From Oreohelix idahoensis (taxonomy: Eukaryota > Mollusca > Gastropoda > Stylommatophora > Oreohelicidae), in assembly GCA_024509875.1 (NCBI GenBank), contig JAMPIV010017772.1, forward strand, positions 124,001 through 188,000: a stretch of DNA of 64,000 bases. Reading direction: 5' to 3'. The notes under the pieces are model-generated. The model was not told where the DNA came from. It ran no database searches and saw only the letters and a program-made list of their open reading frames with translations. The position numbers and the translations under genes were made by a program. Shown here piece by piece: positions 48,901 to 61,520 of the stretch; positions within the stretch are counted from its first letter, which is position 1; every line of letters begins with the position of its first letter.

Positions 48901-51900
48901 ATTGCGACAGTACCTGTCGTTTTCTCCCCTGTTTCTAGCAGGTTCATGAGACGTTGTCGCCTGTGCTCTGTTATGCGGTTGGGGCCGCAGGTTATGAATG
49001 GGATGGGGCTCCTTGCGAGACGGCCCCTGCTGCTGATGAGCAGAAGACGAAAACGACTGCGATGCCGATGCTCCTTGGTCCAGTGCTGGCAGGTCTGGGT
49101 GTTTTCGTTTCTGGCCCAGTACTTCGGCCTGTGCCGTCTGGAACCTTTCAGCAAAAAGAATGATCTGGTCCAGTTGCTGGGCGCCCTGCTCCGCCAGATA
49201 CCTCCTCAAGTCTGGAGACATGTGTGCTTTCACTTGTTCGCACATGACAAGCTCTTCGAGTCCTTCAAAAGTTTTTGCTAGACCCGACAATTCTCTCCAA
49301 CGAGTGAGATAATTCTTCAGCCTTTCTGCGAAATGGGGAAAACTTTCTCCTTTCTCCGGCCTGCTCTCCCTGAACATAGCTTGGCACTTACGGGGAGTCC
49401 ACTGAAAGCGTTGTAACAGTGCGTTACGAAGGGCCTCAAAGTTATTTTGTTCATCACTGAGCATCTTACTATAGATGTCGTAGGCCTGGTTTTTCAACGA
49501 CTGAGATAATTTGAGGCACCACAAACTCTCATCCAACCCATACGCTTTTGCCATTCGTTCAAATTTTTCCAGGAATATGTCAATTTTCTCATTCCCGTTA
49601 GGGAAAGAGTCCATTGGAAAATTCATGGCTGCCATCCGGGGCCCTCCGTTTCCTGAGGTGTCTGTCGCCCCTGCTCCGGGAGAATCTCCGTTAGCCGAAC
49701 TGCCTTTCGAAGATCGGTACTGCAGTTCCAGTGAACGCAGGGCAAGTTCATGCTGTCTCTCTGCTTCTGTGGCCCTTTCCTTCGCCTCCCTTTCTGCCTT
49801 TCTCTCCTCTGCCTGTCGGGCCTTCTCTTCTTTCTCCGCTTCCAATTTACGCAGGTCCATCTCTGCCAGTCGGGCCCTCTCTTCTTTCTCCTCTTCCCTT
49901 TTCTCTCTCTCCGTCTGCCGGTCCTGTTCCCTCATAATGTAAGCCCTAGTCTCGGCCTCATTCATCCCCATGCTTTTAGCTGCGTCCTTCCATGCAGTAA
50001 GTAGCTTGACCAATTCAGCCATCTTACCTGACAAATCAGCAGTAACTCACAACGAGGGGAAATGACAAAAAAGGAACACGAAAAATTTACTGTTATCTTC
50101 TGGGCACTACTCCCTGTGTAACCAATGTCCCAAAACCCGAACTCAGACTAGCACCAATCTGAAGAACTACCTGAAAAAATTTTCATTAAGCAGCTACCTA
50201 AAAACCCGAATTTACCTTCCTGTTAAGAAAAATTCAGTTAGCCATCAGTTACCTCTAGTCATCAACTAACTACAGCTACAATCTGACTGCACCCTGTGGA
50301 GAAACTTCCTGTGGAAAAAAACTATTAGCTGGATCAGTTTATATATAGCTCTAGTCTAGGGGATATTATAAAGAATCTATTTCCCAGAACTTTCCTATAG
50401 AAACAATCTATGAATCTTGACACGATCACAGAATTGATCCCAACAAAGATGATCTACCGGACGAACGCCGCCACTTTGTCAAGATCACAGAATTGAACGT
50501 ACCAAAGATGATTCACCGGACGATAGCACCCACTTTGTCACGAAGTGGATTTAGGACTAGAGGTTGCCTACCTAAATAGACTAGACCCTAGTGGAAAGAA
50601 AGACTAAGAAGATAGATTTCAGAAGAAAATAACAGTGACTGTGGGAGATGAGGCTATTGGCGTCAAGGGTCGAGAACCGAAATTGACTCTCCCTTGCCAC
50701 TAAGTGACGTAATGTTTTGCGATAACCTCACTACCTCTAGCTACCAAGACTGGGATAAGGTTTAATACTTAACACCACAGACACCACTTACAGACAACAT
50801 ATAGGTTGAAGTAAGTGACTGATCCAGCCGGAAATTTACAATGGATTTTATTTACACCACACAAAAAAATTCATATAACATACTACAAAAATAGAATAAA
50901 CATGCGTGTTCATACACCTGGAAAGAACATAACAATTAATTTCAAGTGATTAGGTAAGGTAACCCCACAGTCGCCCTCCCCTCAACCTGTAAGGAAGAAA
51001 GGTAAGTAATACAACAACATGTGAAGGAGGATCTCGAACACCAGATCCGTCTTTCTCCTAATCAACCTGATATCATGTAAACACACCCTAACTCCTACTG
51101 TCCGTCTGTCTGCAGACGTGTTTCTACCCAAATGACGTGCCTACACCGCTGCTCCACTATAGGCTAAATATTCTCTGACTATCACCAAGTCCACGACCAG
51201 AACCCTTCTATCACCTCCGACACAACTTACAGATGACTTGCTGAGTTCTAGTGTTATGTTCAGTGTCTGTCTGACACTCCTAGTTCCTACAGAAAAAGCG
51301 ACTCCTCCACTACTCTCCTTCTCTCCCTCTATTGCAGCTCAGAGGTATTTTTACCCTCTTTCCTCTGACTGCCGTTGTAGCTGCTAACTTGAATTGGCAT
51401 TCTGGTTTCTCGACTTGGACTCTTCTGCACTACCAAATGACGATTCTGGAAAAAATCACAGGCCCCGTTACCCATCTCTTGGGTCTGGGCCGTCGGTGTT
51501 ATTATGACCGACCAATCACGACACCTCTAGGCCCTGCGCCTAGGTTCAGTGTGTGCTTTATCTGAGCGTGAATAGCTCCGAATTTTATTAAGAACCTCTT
51601 GTTCTTGCTGAAGAAGTCTGTGCTTCCAGCTCCTTGCTCTCTTGGGTACAAAACGTTTGCACCAGTGAACCCCTTGTCACTACTCCACTTTCTTTCCTGG
51701 CTCTGCCGACTCTTCTTCTCCTGAGAAGACCGGCGAACTTCTAGCCGCTCAAGGACTACTGTAGCCCTAGCTGCCACGCCTGGAAAATATCTGCAGCACG
51801 AATTTCTCTCGAAAGAGCAGTCGGCTCTGTATATATACAGACAGTTCTTTTCCAAGGCGTAGAAGTTCAAAAAAATCTCCCCCTTCTGCCAGGGAACCCC

Positions 51901-54900
51901 GCTTATTTATTACCCCAGACCACGCTACGCGTGAGTCATAGCTAGGCTTTGTTCTTAAGCGGGTCGATCTATGAACCAACCAACGTGCCAGGAATCGCCC
52001 ACGGTCATTTCTAAATTTAGAACTTACGGTCAAGCGGAAAATTTCCGTTGCTGACCTGTTTCCACACGCTTAAAACTCCCCCTCTACCCCCATCTGATTT
52101 CACCCTTACTAAAAATTATAGCGCGCTCACTGAGAAGAACCGAAAATGCTCTGCCATTATGTTACACTGGAAAATCTTCCATGAACGAATTATCTCAATG
52201 AAACAGCGCGCTGGTGCCAGTCTAAAAGTTAAAACTACCATCTTTTCTAGAAACCGTAATTCTTAATCTACACAGAAAATCCAAACTCGATTATTATACA
52301 AAGAGAAATAAAAAACGAATAAGATAAAAATCCCACCGTAATCTTTCCCTGAAAAAACGTAAATAAATGCTAGGAACCGAAACTTGGGGCCTGTTGTAAA
52401 TTCAATCACATTAACTTCTCACATACACAAAGCTTGTTGCAACTGGAGTGCATGAAACTACAGACACATCCTAATATGCAAAGCTTGTTGCAACTGAAGT
52501 ACATGAAACCATGGACACATCCTAGTATACAAAGCTTGTTGCAACTGAAGTGCATGAAACCAAGGACACATCCTAGTATACAAAGCTTGTTGCAACTGAA
52601 GTGTATGAAACCAAGGACACATCCTAGTATACAAAGCTTATTGCAACTGGAGTGCATGAAACCACGGACACATCCTAGTACTCAAAGCTTGTTGCAACTG
52701 GAGTGCATGAAACCATGGACACATCCTAGTACTCAAAGCTTGTTGCAACTGGAGTGCATGAAACCATGGACACATCCTAGTATACAAAGCTTGTTGCAAC
52801 TGGAGTGTATGAAACCATGGACACATCCTAGTACTCAAAGCTTTGTGCAACTGGAGTGCATGAAACCATGGACACATCCTAGTACACAAAGCTTGTTGCA
52901 ACTGGAGTGCATGAAACTACAGACACATCCTAATATACAAAGCTTGTTGCAACTGAAGTACATGAAACCATGGACACATCCTAGTATACAAAGCTTGTTG
53001 CAACTGAAGTGCATGAAACCAAGGACACATCCTAGTATACAAAGCTTATTGCAACTGGAGTGCATGAAACCACGGACACATCCTAGTACTCAAAGCTTGT
53101 TGCAACTGGAGTGCATGAAACCATGGACACATCCTAGTACTCAAAGCTTGTTGCAACTGGAGTGCATGAAACCATGGACACATCCTAGTATACAAAGCTT
53201 GTTGCAACTGGAGTGTATGAAACCATGGACACATCCTAGTACTCAAAGCTTTGTGCAACTGGAGTGCATGAAACCACAGACACATCCTAGTACTCAAAGC
53301 TTGTTGCAACTGGAGTGCATGAAACCATGGACACATCCTAGTACTCAAAGCTTTGTGCAACTGGAGTGCATGAAACCATGGACACATCCTAGTACACAAA
53401 GCTTGTTGCAACTGGAGTGCATGAAACCATGGACACTTCCTAGTACACCAAGCTTGTTGCAACTGGAGTGCATGAACCACAGACACATCCTGGGTTCATG
53501 GTATAACATGTCTAACTTGCATAGTACTTGAATGGAGTGCATAGCCATTACTGAGGCTAAACCAGAGAGCTAGAGGATCCAAGACAAAAAGATGGGCACA
53601 GTTACTGCTAGTAGATCCAGGACAAACAAATTGGCACAGTTACTAATGGCTGTGGTATCATATTACACCAGCAGTAGGAGGACTTACAGTTGGTTGTACT
53701 GCTTACCACATTGTGGCAAAGAATGGACTATTCATACTAGAAGACAACAGACGGAAGCTATTTAAAAAAATTATTATTCTCTTTTTACGATCCTTATTGA
53801 GAAAGAAGCTACCACTGCAGTTGACCTGCTAGCATGAAGCCTGCATCAAGACACTTCTATTACATGATGAGGTTGCCATCCCCATGCACAACCTCACATG
53901 AGCCACTGCTTAGCAATAGACCTGATGGGGCAGTCATTTTATGCTTTGTTCATCAGAGACCCTCAGAAAAACCACATGAGGCAACAGAAGGAAGTCCCTT
54001 TTCCTATATGGCTAACTTGAACACTGGGGTGTGTAGTTGTCAGTTGCATTTTGAAAAGGATTTCACTCAGCTTCATAGAAAGACTAATGCTGAAAAATAA
54101 CTGAACTGGTATCAGTCAACAACCTCAAGTGTCTATTGACACACAAGACGATGTGAAAAGTTTGATTAAAAGCATATACATTGTAAAACTGTACATTGAA
54201 GCTGTATTCCTTGATGAATGAAGTCTTTGTGTAGCCAGAGGGTAGCAAAAATGTTTATCTAATGACGTCATAAGGATAGCTTCTATGAGGAAGTACTGGA
54301 AAGGGCAAATAAATGGCGGAAATGACGGAGTTAGGTTTCCAAGTGATCCGTAAACAAACTTACAGTTAATTGTATTTGTGATGTGGTTAGACTGTTACTA
54401 CTGAGACTGTAGAAAACCCTGAGCTGTCGGTAGTAGTTGTAGATACTCCACTGAAGAAGATGGACCCCTTGCAATGTTCATTGTCAACGATCAATTTTTG
54501 AACCTAATACTTTATCATGCTAATAATCAGATGTGTCAAAGCAAATCAATCACCAAAATGTGTCCAGCTTAAACCTACACGAACTCAAAATGCTTCATAA
54601 AGATTTCTGAATTCAAATTGGTTGTTGCCAAAACAAAATTATGTTGTAAGTGAGTATATTGAAAATCTACAACATTATTAGGTCTTAGAAAAATTTCTCG
54701 CAAACGGGTAGATTGGGTGACTTTTACCTTTTTATAGACATGGATCGCTGTAGCAGACTTTACAAAATAGAAGTGAGCAAAAGCATAAACAGCAACCAAA
54801 TGAATAAAAGTAACCTCATGACATCTTTTCAAGAGAAATCTACAAGGACATCTGACAAATTGTTAATAACTCCATCTGTTGTATAATCGCGTTAGACTAC

Positions 54901-57900
54901 ATGTTTTTCAGGAATACGTGATCAATAAACCATGCCAAGTTTTCACACGCCTTTTGGGCGAATTAGAAACCGACAAAAATCTAGAAAGACTTTCATTCAT
55001 GAAGATTCATCATTACCTCATGAATTCACCCTGGTAATCAAAAGAAAATTCATAAATAAATGCATGACTCAATATTGTTCAGAATTTTCCTTAGAGAAAC
55101 TGTCATACATTTTTATGTATTTCATCTTATCAGCACTTGCTGTTCTTGGAAACTGGTTCAATTTGACTTTTACGTTCCATCGTGTTAACCAGATAAGATA
55201 ATAAAAACTTAACTTGCTCACATCAAGTTACTCCGTTGACAATGTTCAAATGAAGAAAAATGTTATAGTAACTAAATTCGTTAACTTGTTTAAAATGAAA
55301 ATATAACCCGCAACGTTGTTAAGAAGAAAAACAAAAATGGGGTGTCGATAACAAATTTCTTCAATAACTTTCTGTTCCACTAATGATTGATCAACCCCAA
55401 CTCTCAGTCGTCCAACTGTCTGGTACAATTGTTTTTGCAATTGTAAATACTGAACTATGAAAGTTAACTATTAAACATTAATGAAGTTTCATAATCTTGT
55501 ATGTAAATGTTGTTTATATTTGACAGCTGCCAAGACAACGACCAGGTATTGTTGGCATTGAAAGATCAATACAGCAGAGAAATAAAGAGACAAATAAGAA
55601 TATTTCACAAGCTTTTCATGATCTTCGCAATTTGATGGATAAGGTAAATTAATTCTGCTGCATTTTTTTTTACATGTTTCTACCAGCCAGTCTTCTGTAA
55701 GTTTGTTCTCAGTGTCACAGAAATATTGGCAGATAATTCTCTTATTATCAACACTTGCTGGAAGAAATATGCATTGTGAATGAACCCAGTTCACGTATAT
55801 TTTGTGGATGAATAGACATTTTAAAGCTTAAGTATTGCATGAATTTCTTGTGATAAAAAAGTCATTATGATGACGTTTTGAACAGTTTTTTGTTTTACCT
55901 ATTTTACAAAAGTATTTTTAAATAGGAACGTAATTGGTTAATATAATGAAAATTGATTAATAGTTTAATTAAAATTATACTATAATTATAATAATTGTAA
56001 AAATATAATATTTTTTTTTTTTTTTAAATTTTGATTTATAATTTTTTATTTAAGAATTAAAATAAAAGTTTTTTAAAACGTAAAAAATAAAAATATAAGT
56101 ATATTTTATCAGGGTTTGTGGCGGAGCTGGCGCTCAGAGCAGTGTAGCAGCAAGTTTTTGCCCGGAGCTAAAGCAGAGCCAGAGCAGAGAAAATATTAAC
56201 TGCTCTATTGCTCCAGTTTCTTTTTTTTTGCCAGTCAATCAAAAAAACATTTCCCATACATTTTCAAGATTAGTTTAAATCAGAAAAATAAATTATAAAT
56301 TGTTAAATGAAAAAAACAAAATTGTACACCAGTATGATGACAGAACAGCTTGGACTTTACTCAAAATAATAATACATTTATATTATTTAAATGTTGGTAG
56401 CACTGGAATTTGTTTATTTACAAATGTCACATTTATGTAAACACAAATAAATTCGCTTCCATCAAGATTACATTTGTTATTTATTTTCAAAAAAAAAAAA
56501 AAAAGTAATTAATCAGTCTTATGGTTTGAGTGGTAAGTCGTAAGTGATAATATATGACAAGCAAGTACATTATGAAACAAATGCCATACTTTGTTTTGTA
56601 TATTATTTTTAAGAGCCCTTCACGTAAATCATTTTGCTGCGGTAAAGATACACGCAGATTTAGTCTTGGCATCAACAACAAATTCAGATCTGTCCGCATG
56701 AGTGATTGCTGATTTATGGAAAGAGACCTCAATGATGTCTTTACATTGGAATTTTAAATGCCAAAATTTTGGTTTTTGAAAAGCAAAGAAGAAATCGACG
56801 ATGTGCAAGGTCAAAAAGGAATTGAATGACGAGATCAGATACAAATAATGTAATTTAAAGATTATTAAAACCAGCGTTGGAACAGTAATGGCCCCATTCT
56901 CTGCAAGGAACTAAAAGGGAATGATAATGATCATGAATTATTCAGAAGATGATAGCTTCGAAAAAGAATTGGATAAACAGGAAAGACATCATCTGGTTTC
57001 TGTGATTTATAATTGTAATGACGCATTATTCGAGAGAAAGTTTCGGGAAGCTTGTGAGATTATTGGTAGGCTACGAGTTGTCTGTTTTTGAGACCATTCA
57101 CAGCAGGCCACACCACATTCAGGCTGCTTGTATAGTCGCTTCAAGCATGCCGACATCTCAAGCAAGCCTACAGCGACTGTTTACGTCTTTAAAGTTAATT
57201 TTAAATTATCTGCGTCAAGTATTTTAATAAAGATGATTTAATAGCAGCAGTAATATTTTACAGAATGAATTGTGAATATACGCATGATGGGATGGTTCTA
57301 ATCTAAATGATAATTTTGTTGTTTGAAAATGCTTGAATAAATAATGTTTCTTTTTCAAAGTAACTGTGTGCATTTTTTACAAGGTAATATAAAAAAATTA
57401 CGGTGTGCGGAGCAAAGCTGGAGCAGTCACTATCGATGCCAGAGCAGAGCTGGAACAGATTCATTTTAAAATGTGACTGCTCCAAATCCCTGTAGTTTAA
57501 AATTGTTATTTTTTTTTAAATGATAAAATTAAACTATAATTAAAATTAAGACATGAACAGAAGATGCTGGCGATGGATAAGTCATACATTGAGGAACTCT
57601 GACCTGTTGATAACATTTCAGAACCAGCCAGTATGAGGCAGTCTTTGTTCTAGAATCTCCAGGATAAGAGAGGTAGATCAAAAAACAACATGGAGAAGAG
57701 AACAGGAGACAGAAATGACAATGCTGAGGAAGACATGGAATGACCTTGAGCTGATGGCAAGCAACAAAAGGTCTTATCAAATAGGTTAGGTTCCTGCTGG
57801 ACCCTGTTAGGTTCCTGCTGGACCCTGTAAGATTCCTGCTGGACCCTGTTAGGTTCCTGCTGGACCCTGTTCACCATACACTTTTTCTGCCAATCACCAT

Positions 57901-60900
57901 AAACTCATCATATCGTGAACCCTTCTTGTAAAAAACAGCGTATTTATTATACCGTGCATTTTATAAATGAAATTTATACACTTTTTCTTTGTAATAGTAC
58001 AGTATGTACAACCTTTTGGTGTAACAATAGTGACTTACTCATCCATTCACTCACACTGTCACTGCTAATCCACACTCAGACACACACACACATTATTACA
58101 AAATCCCTTGAAAACAAACATTGAAAACATTTACACAGAACATTTAAAATTAAGAAATAAAGAAAATTTCATACAGACATCCAAGAACAAAGTTTATCTA
58201 TCGCACGTACTTTATCGCTGAGGCTTATCACAGCCTTCTTACGCTTAGGCACACTCACCAACACACTTGCACTAAGCTTGGATGCCATTATTAATTCCAA
58301 AAATGACAAAAAACAGCGTAAAACTGCAAAAACATAGATTTAAAGATGCTCAACAAAGACATGTAAACACAACGAAAGCCTTGCTCGACCCTATCTGTAA
58401 CGCTGTGTGGTAGGCGCCTTGAAATTTTTTTTGCCTGCTGCGCATGGCCGCAAATACCTGCGAGGTGCCCATGAATGGCAAAAAATGGGTTTCACTTTAT
58501 CTCATGCGAATGAGCGAATCCTCGAAAATGAACACTCAGATAGCAAGGATTGACTGTATTTACACCATTTCATTTGACCTATCCTGTGAATAGTAGTACA
58601 CAGGTCAGTTTCTGTCTTTCTAATTCTGTGATTTAAAGTTGTTAGATTTCTGTTCTACTCAGTACAAAAGAAAATTGATTTGTCAGCTGTATTCATGAAC
58701 CACATTTTTTAGTACTGCTATATCAGCTGTGATTTGGGCATCCATAATTTGTATTCTGATACACCTTCATATGTTTTCCTTCATTTGTGGATCTATGTTT
58801 CTGTTTTGTTCATCTCCAGTTATCATGATCTTATTTGATCGTGTCATGTTGAGAATCCTTCTTAGGCTGCTGTTCATACATTTCTGCAGTTTATTGGTTT
58901 ACTTTATTTATCATTTTCCTTGTCATCAGACAACTATTATAGAGCCAAATTACCATCATATTGTAATGAGAAGTTTAAGTTTTAATGGTTGCATTTACGG
59001 TCTTTCCTTCTAAGCTTGTTGAAGATCATGAAGGTTGTCCTGGCCTTTTTCTAATGTAAAGGTAAAGGTAATCCCAAAGCAGATACCGCCGTAGGGGAGT
59101 GAAGTTTTAGAGGCTTCACTATACTAGGTCTAGCTTTATGAGGTGGGATGACCAGTTCTCATCATCTCTACCTTTGCCTTCCTTAATTCAAGCAGAGTCA
59201 GGTGCTCATTGGCAGCTGGGTAAACTTGAGCATAACGCCACCAGGTTTCAATCCCGGAACCTGGTAACTTCGCCTCAAGAAGTTAGCGCTGTAACAACAT
59301 AGGCAATCGGCCACTCAAGTTATAGGTAGTCCCATATCAGATACAGCCATAGGAGAGTGAAATGTTAAGAGACTTTACTATACTAGGTCCAGCATTATAA
59401 GGTGGGGGTGACTAGTTCCCTTCCTCATCACCTTTTCCTTCCCTAACTCAATAGCAGAATCAGGTATACATTTACAGCTGGGGAGACTGGAGCGTGTCAC
59501 TACCAGGTTTTGATCTCAGAACCTAGTAACTTTCGCCATGAGAGGTAAGCACTCTAACTGCTTACTGCTAGTGACAGTTATCTTTTCGTCAGTAGTACTA
59601 CTCGAGTAATGTAAAGTTTTCTGCTTCTTCGCTTATGACTTCTTCCATCGTAAAAACAGGGGTCGGAGTGGCTTATAGGTATGGGGTCCTTCTCTAATTC
59701 TAAAGGTACCAGGTTCGCTCCCAGTACATGAAATATAATTTATGGAAATTTTTTTTGGAACCAGTGGTTCCTAATGATGTCATACTCCCTCATGATCTCT
59801 TGGATAGTGAGATTGGATGCCTAGCCTTCTCGGGTAAGGGTGAAAAAATAGGAGGTCCCATGTGCAAGTTGCACACATTAAAAATCCATCAGCAGTTGGA
59901 AATTGTAAAGAGTAGGCCATCCGGCCACTGTTGTGGCCCAAAAAAAAAATAACAATTAGGAAACCTACCCACCACAAAAACATTTATAGAATGTGTGATT
60001 CCTGTATACAAACATTGGGATCCTTGCTGGTGCAATGGAGTTTGTGCAATGTGCTGAGATCCTCCGTGTGTGATCTGATGGAGGAGATCAAAGCACTGAT
60101 GGAATTGCCTGTGTGCATTGAAGATGGTCCTTAAAACCAAACTAAACCAAACCATTATAATTAAGCGGTTAATTAGACCCTTGCACAAGCTATCACTGTT
60201 TGTTCATGTTTTAGTGTTATCTGGTTTGATACATCTTACAGTGTATAGTTTCTATAGTATCTAGTTTATCTGTACAGTAATTTGACTGTGTCTGAGTGAA
60301 CTTATAGCGAGCTCTGTTTTAAATATCCTCATGTTTAGCTTACAGGCTTTAAATATTCTTTCTAACATAAATGTATGTTACAGTAGAACTACCCAACAAC
60401 TTCCTTGTACAGGGTAATTGACAAGCTACTGTGCACCTACTAGTACCAAATAAATAAATGTGCTTATTGTCCCAAAATTTACGTTGTACCTACTATTATT
60501 ATTATTATTAAGAGCTGTCTGTATCCCGCTGCTTGGCAAAGGCTTTCCTTAATTATCTTTTTCCTTGAGATCAGGGTTTCTTAACCTTTTTTTGTGCCAT
60601 GGACTCCTTTGATTGTCCGATGAAGGTTATGGACTCCTTTGTTGAAAGAAAGCATAATAAAAAAACTTTACATTTTAACTATTATGTTGTGCATCGGACC
60701 CCCAGAATCCATTCACACAAGGGGTCTGTGGACCACATGTACAGAAGCACTGCTATTGGGAGCTGTTTTGAGGTGCGCAAACTTCTATTATTCTTGTTTT
60801 GTGCTCTCACTGAACGCATATTTCTATCACCCTTTATTTTCAAGACTTCATAATTATATATACTAGCCGCCATTAAAAACGCATCGAAATCGTGACATGT

Positions 60901-61481
60901 TTTCACTGTTGAAATGTTTATGCAAGTGAGCGATTTTCAAACCCCGAAAGTGTGCAAGTGATGAAGTTCATGTATTCCTACTTTACTGTCGATGTGATGT
61001 TTACTTCAAATTTTGCTTGCTCACGTGCAAAACAAGGTTTTTGATAAATTCTGGCTTTATTACAAGTCGAATTACATTGAAATTTGGCACACGCATCAGT
61101 CAAGTTTCAGCGAGTAAAAAGCCATTATCTGTTTTCATCGGGAGCCGCGCTAGCGTAGTGGTTACAACACCGCTCTGGCGACCGGGTGATACAGGATCAA
61201 ACCCGGGCGACGGCATTTGAGGATTTTTCGTCGACCGGGATTTGGACTGGATTAACTCGAGACCTGGCGAGAACATTTGAAGGAGTGTCGTCGACCAGGG
61301 ACTGGCGGCTCCTGAGCCGACCCAGCTGCAATGGGTACCTCCGAAATCGGCGAGTATTTGCCTGAATGGCGAGGGACACCTGTCTCTGTACAAGAAATAA
61401 AGGGATACTCACGTAAAATCAATGTCAGGTTAGACATAAAATAATAACCTGATATTTCGCCTCGAGTATTAGCGGGCGAAT

Positions 61482-61520
<39 letters not shown>

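Larger units (their letters stand above)
45484..52423 (-). mobile_element. LTR retrotransposon C: gag-protease only, very young
   Basis: 6,940 bp, flanked by perfect 5-bp duplications TACAC (45479-45483 and 52424-52428). LTRs are 45484-47369 and 50536-52423. On the minus strand the order is 5' LTR (50536-52423), leader, one ORF (50034-47407), polypurine tract (GAAGAGGGGGGTAA, ending at 47370) and 3' LTR. The internal region is only 3.17 kb and contains no RT, RNase H or integrase. The LTRs differ at three substitutions and two single-base indels that I could find. The gag resembles that of element A, so C may be a non-autonomous partner of Gmr1-like gypsy elements (inference). Confidence 0.93.

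Noticed and set aside
52434..53531. 365-codon open frame with 17-residue repeats, as a repetitive protein gene
   Set aside because: It is the 51-bp minisatellite read in frame. The opposite strand is equally open, there is no start or splice context, and it lies within a VPS36 intron.
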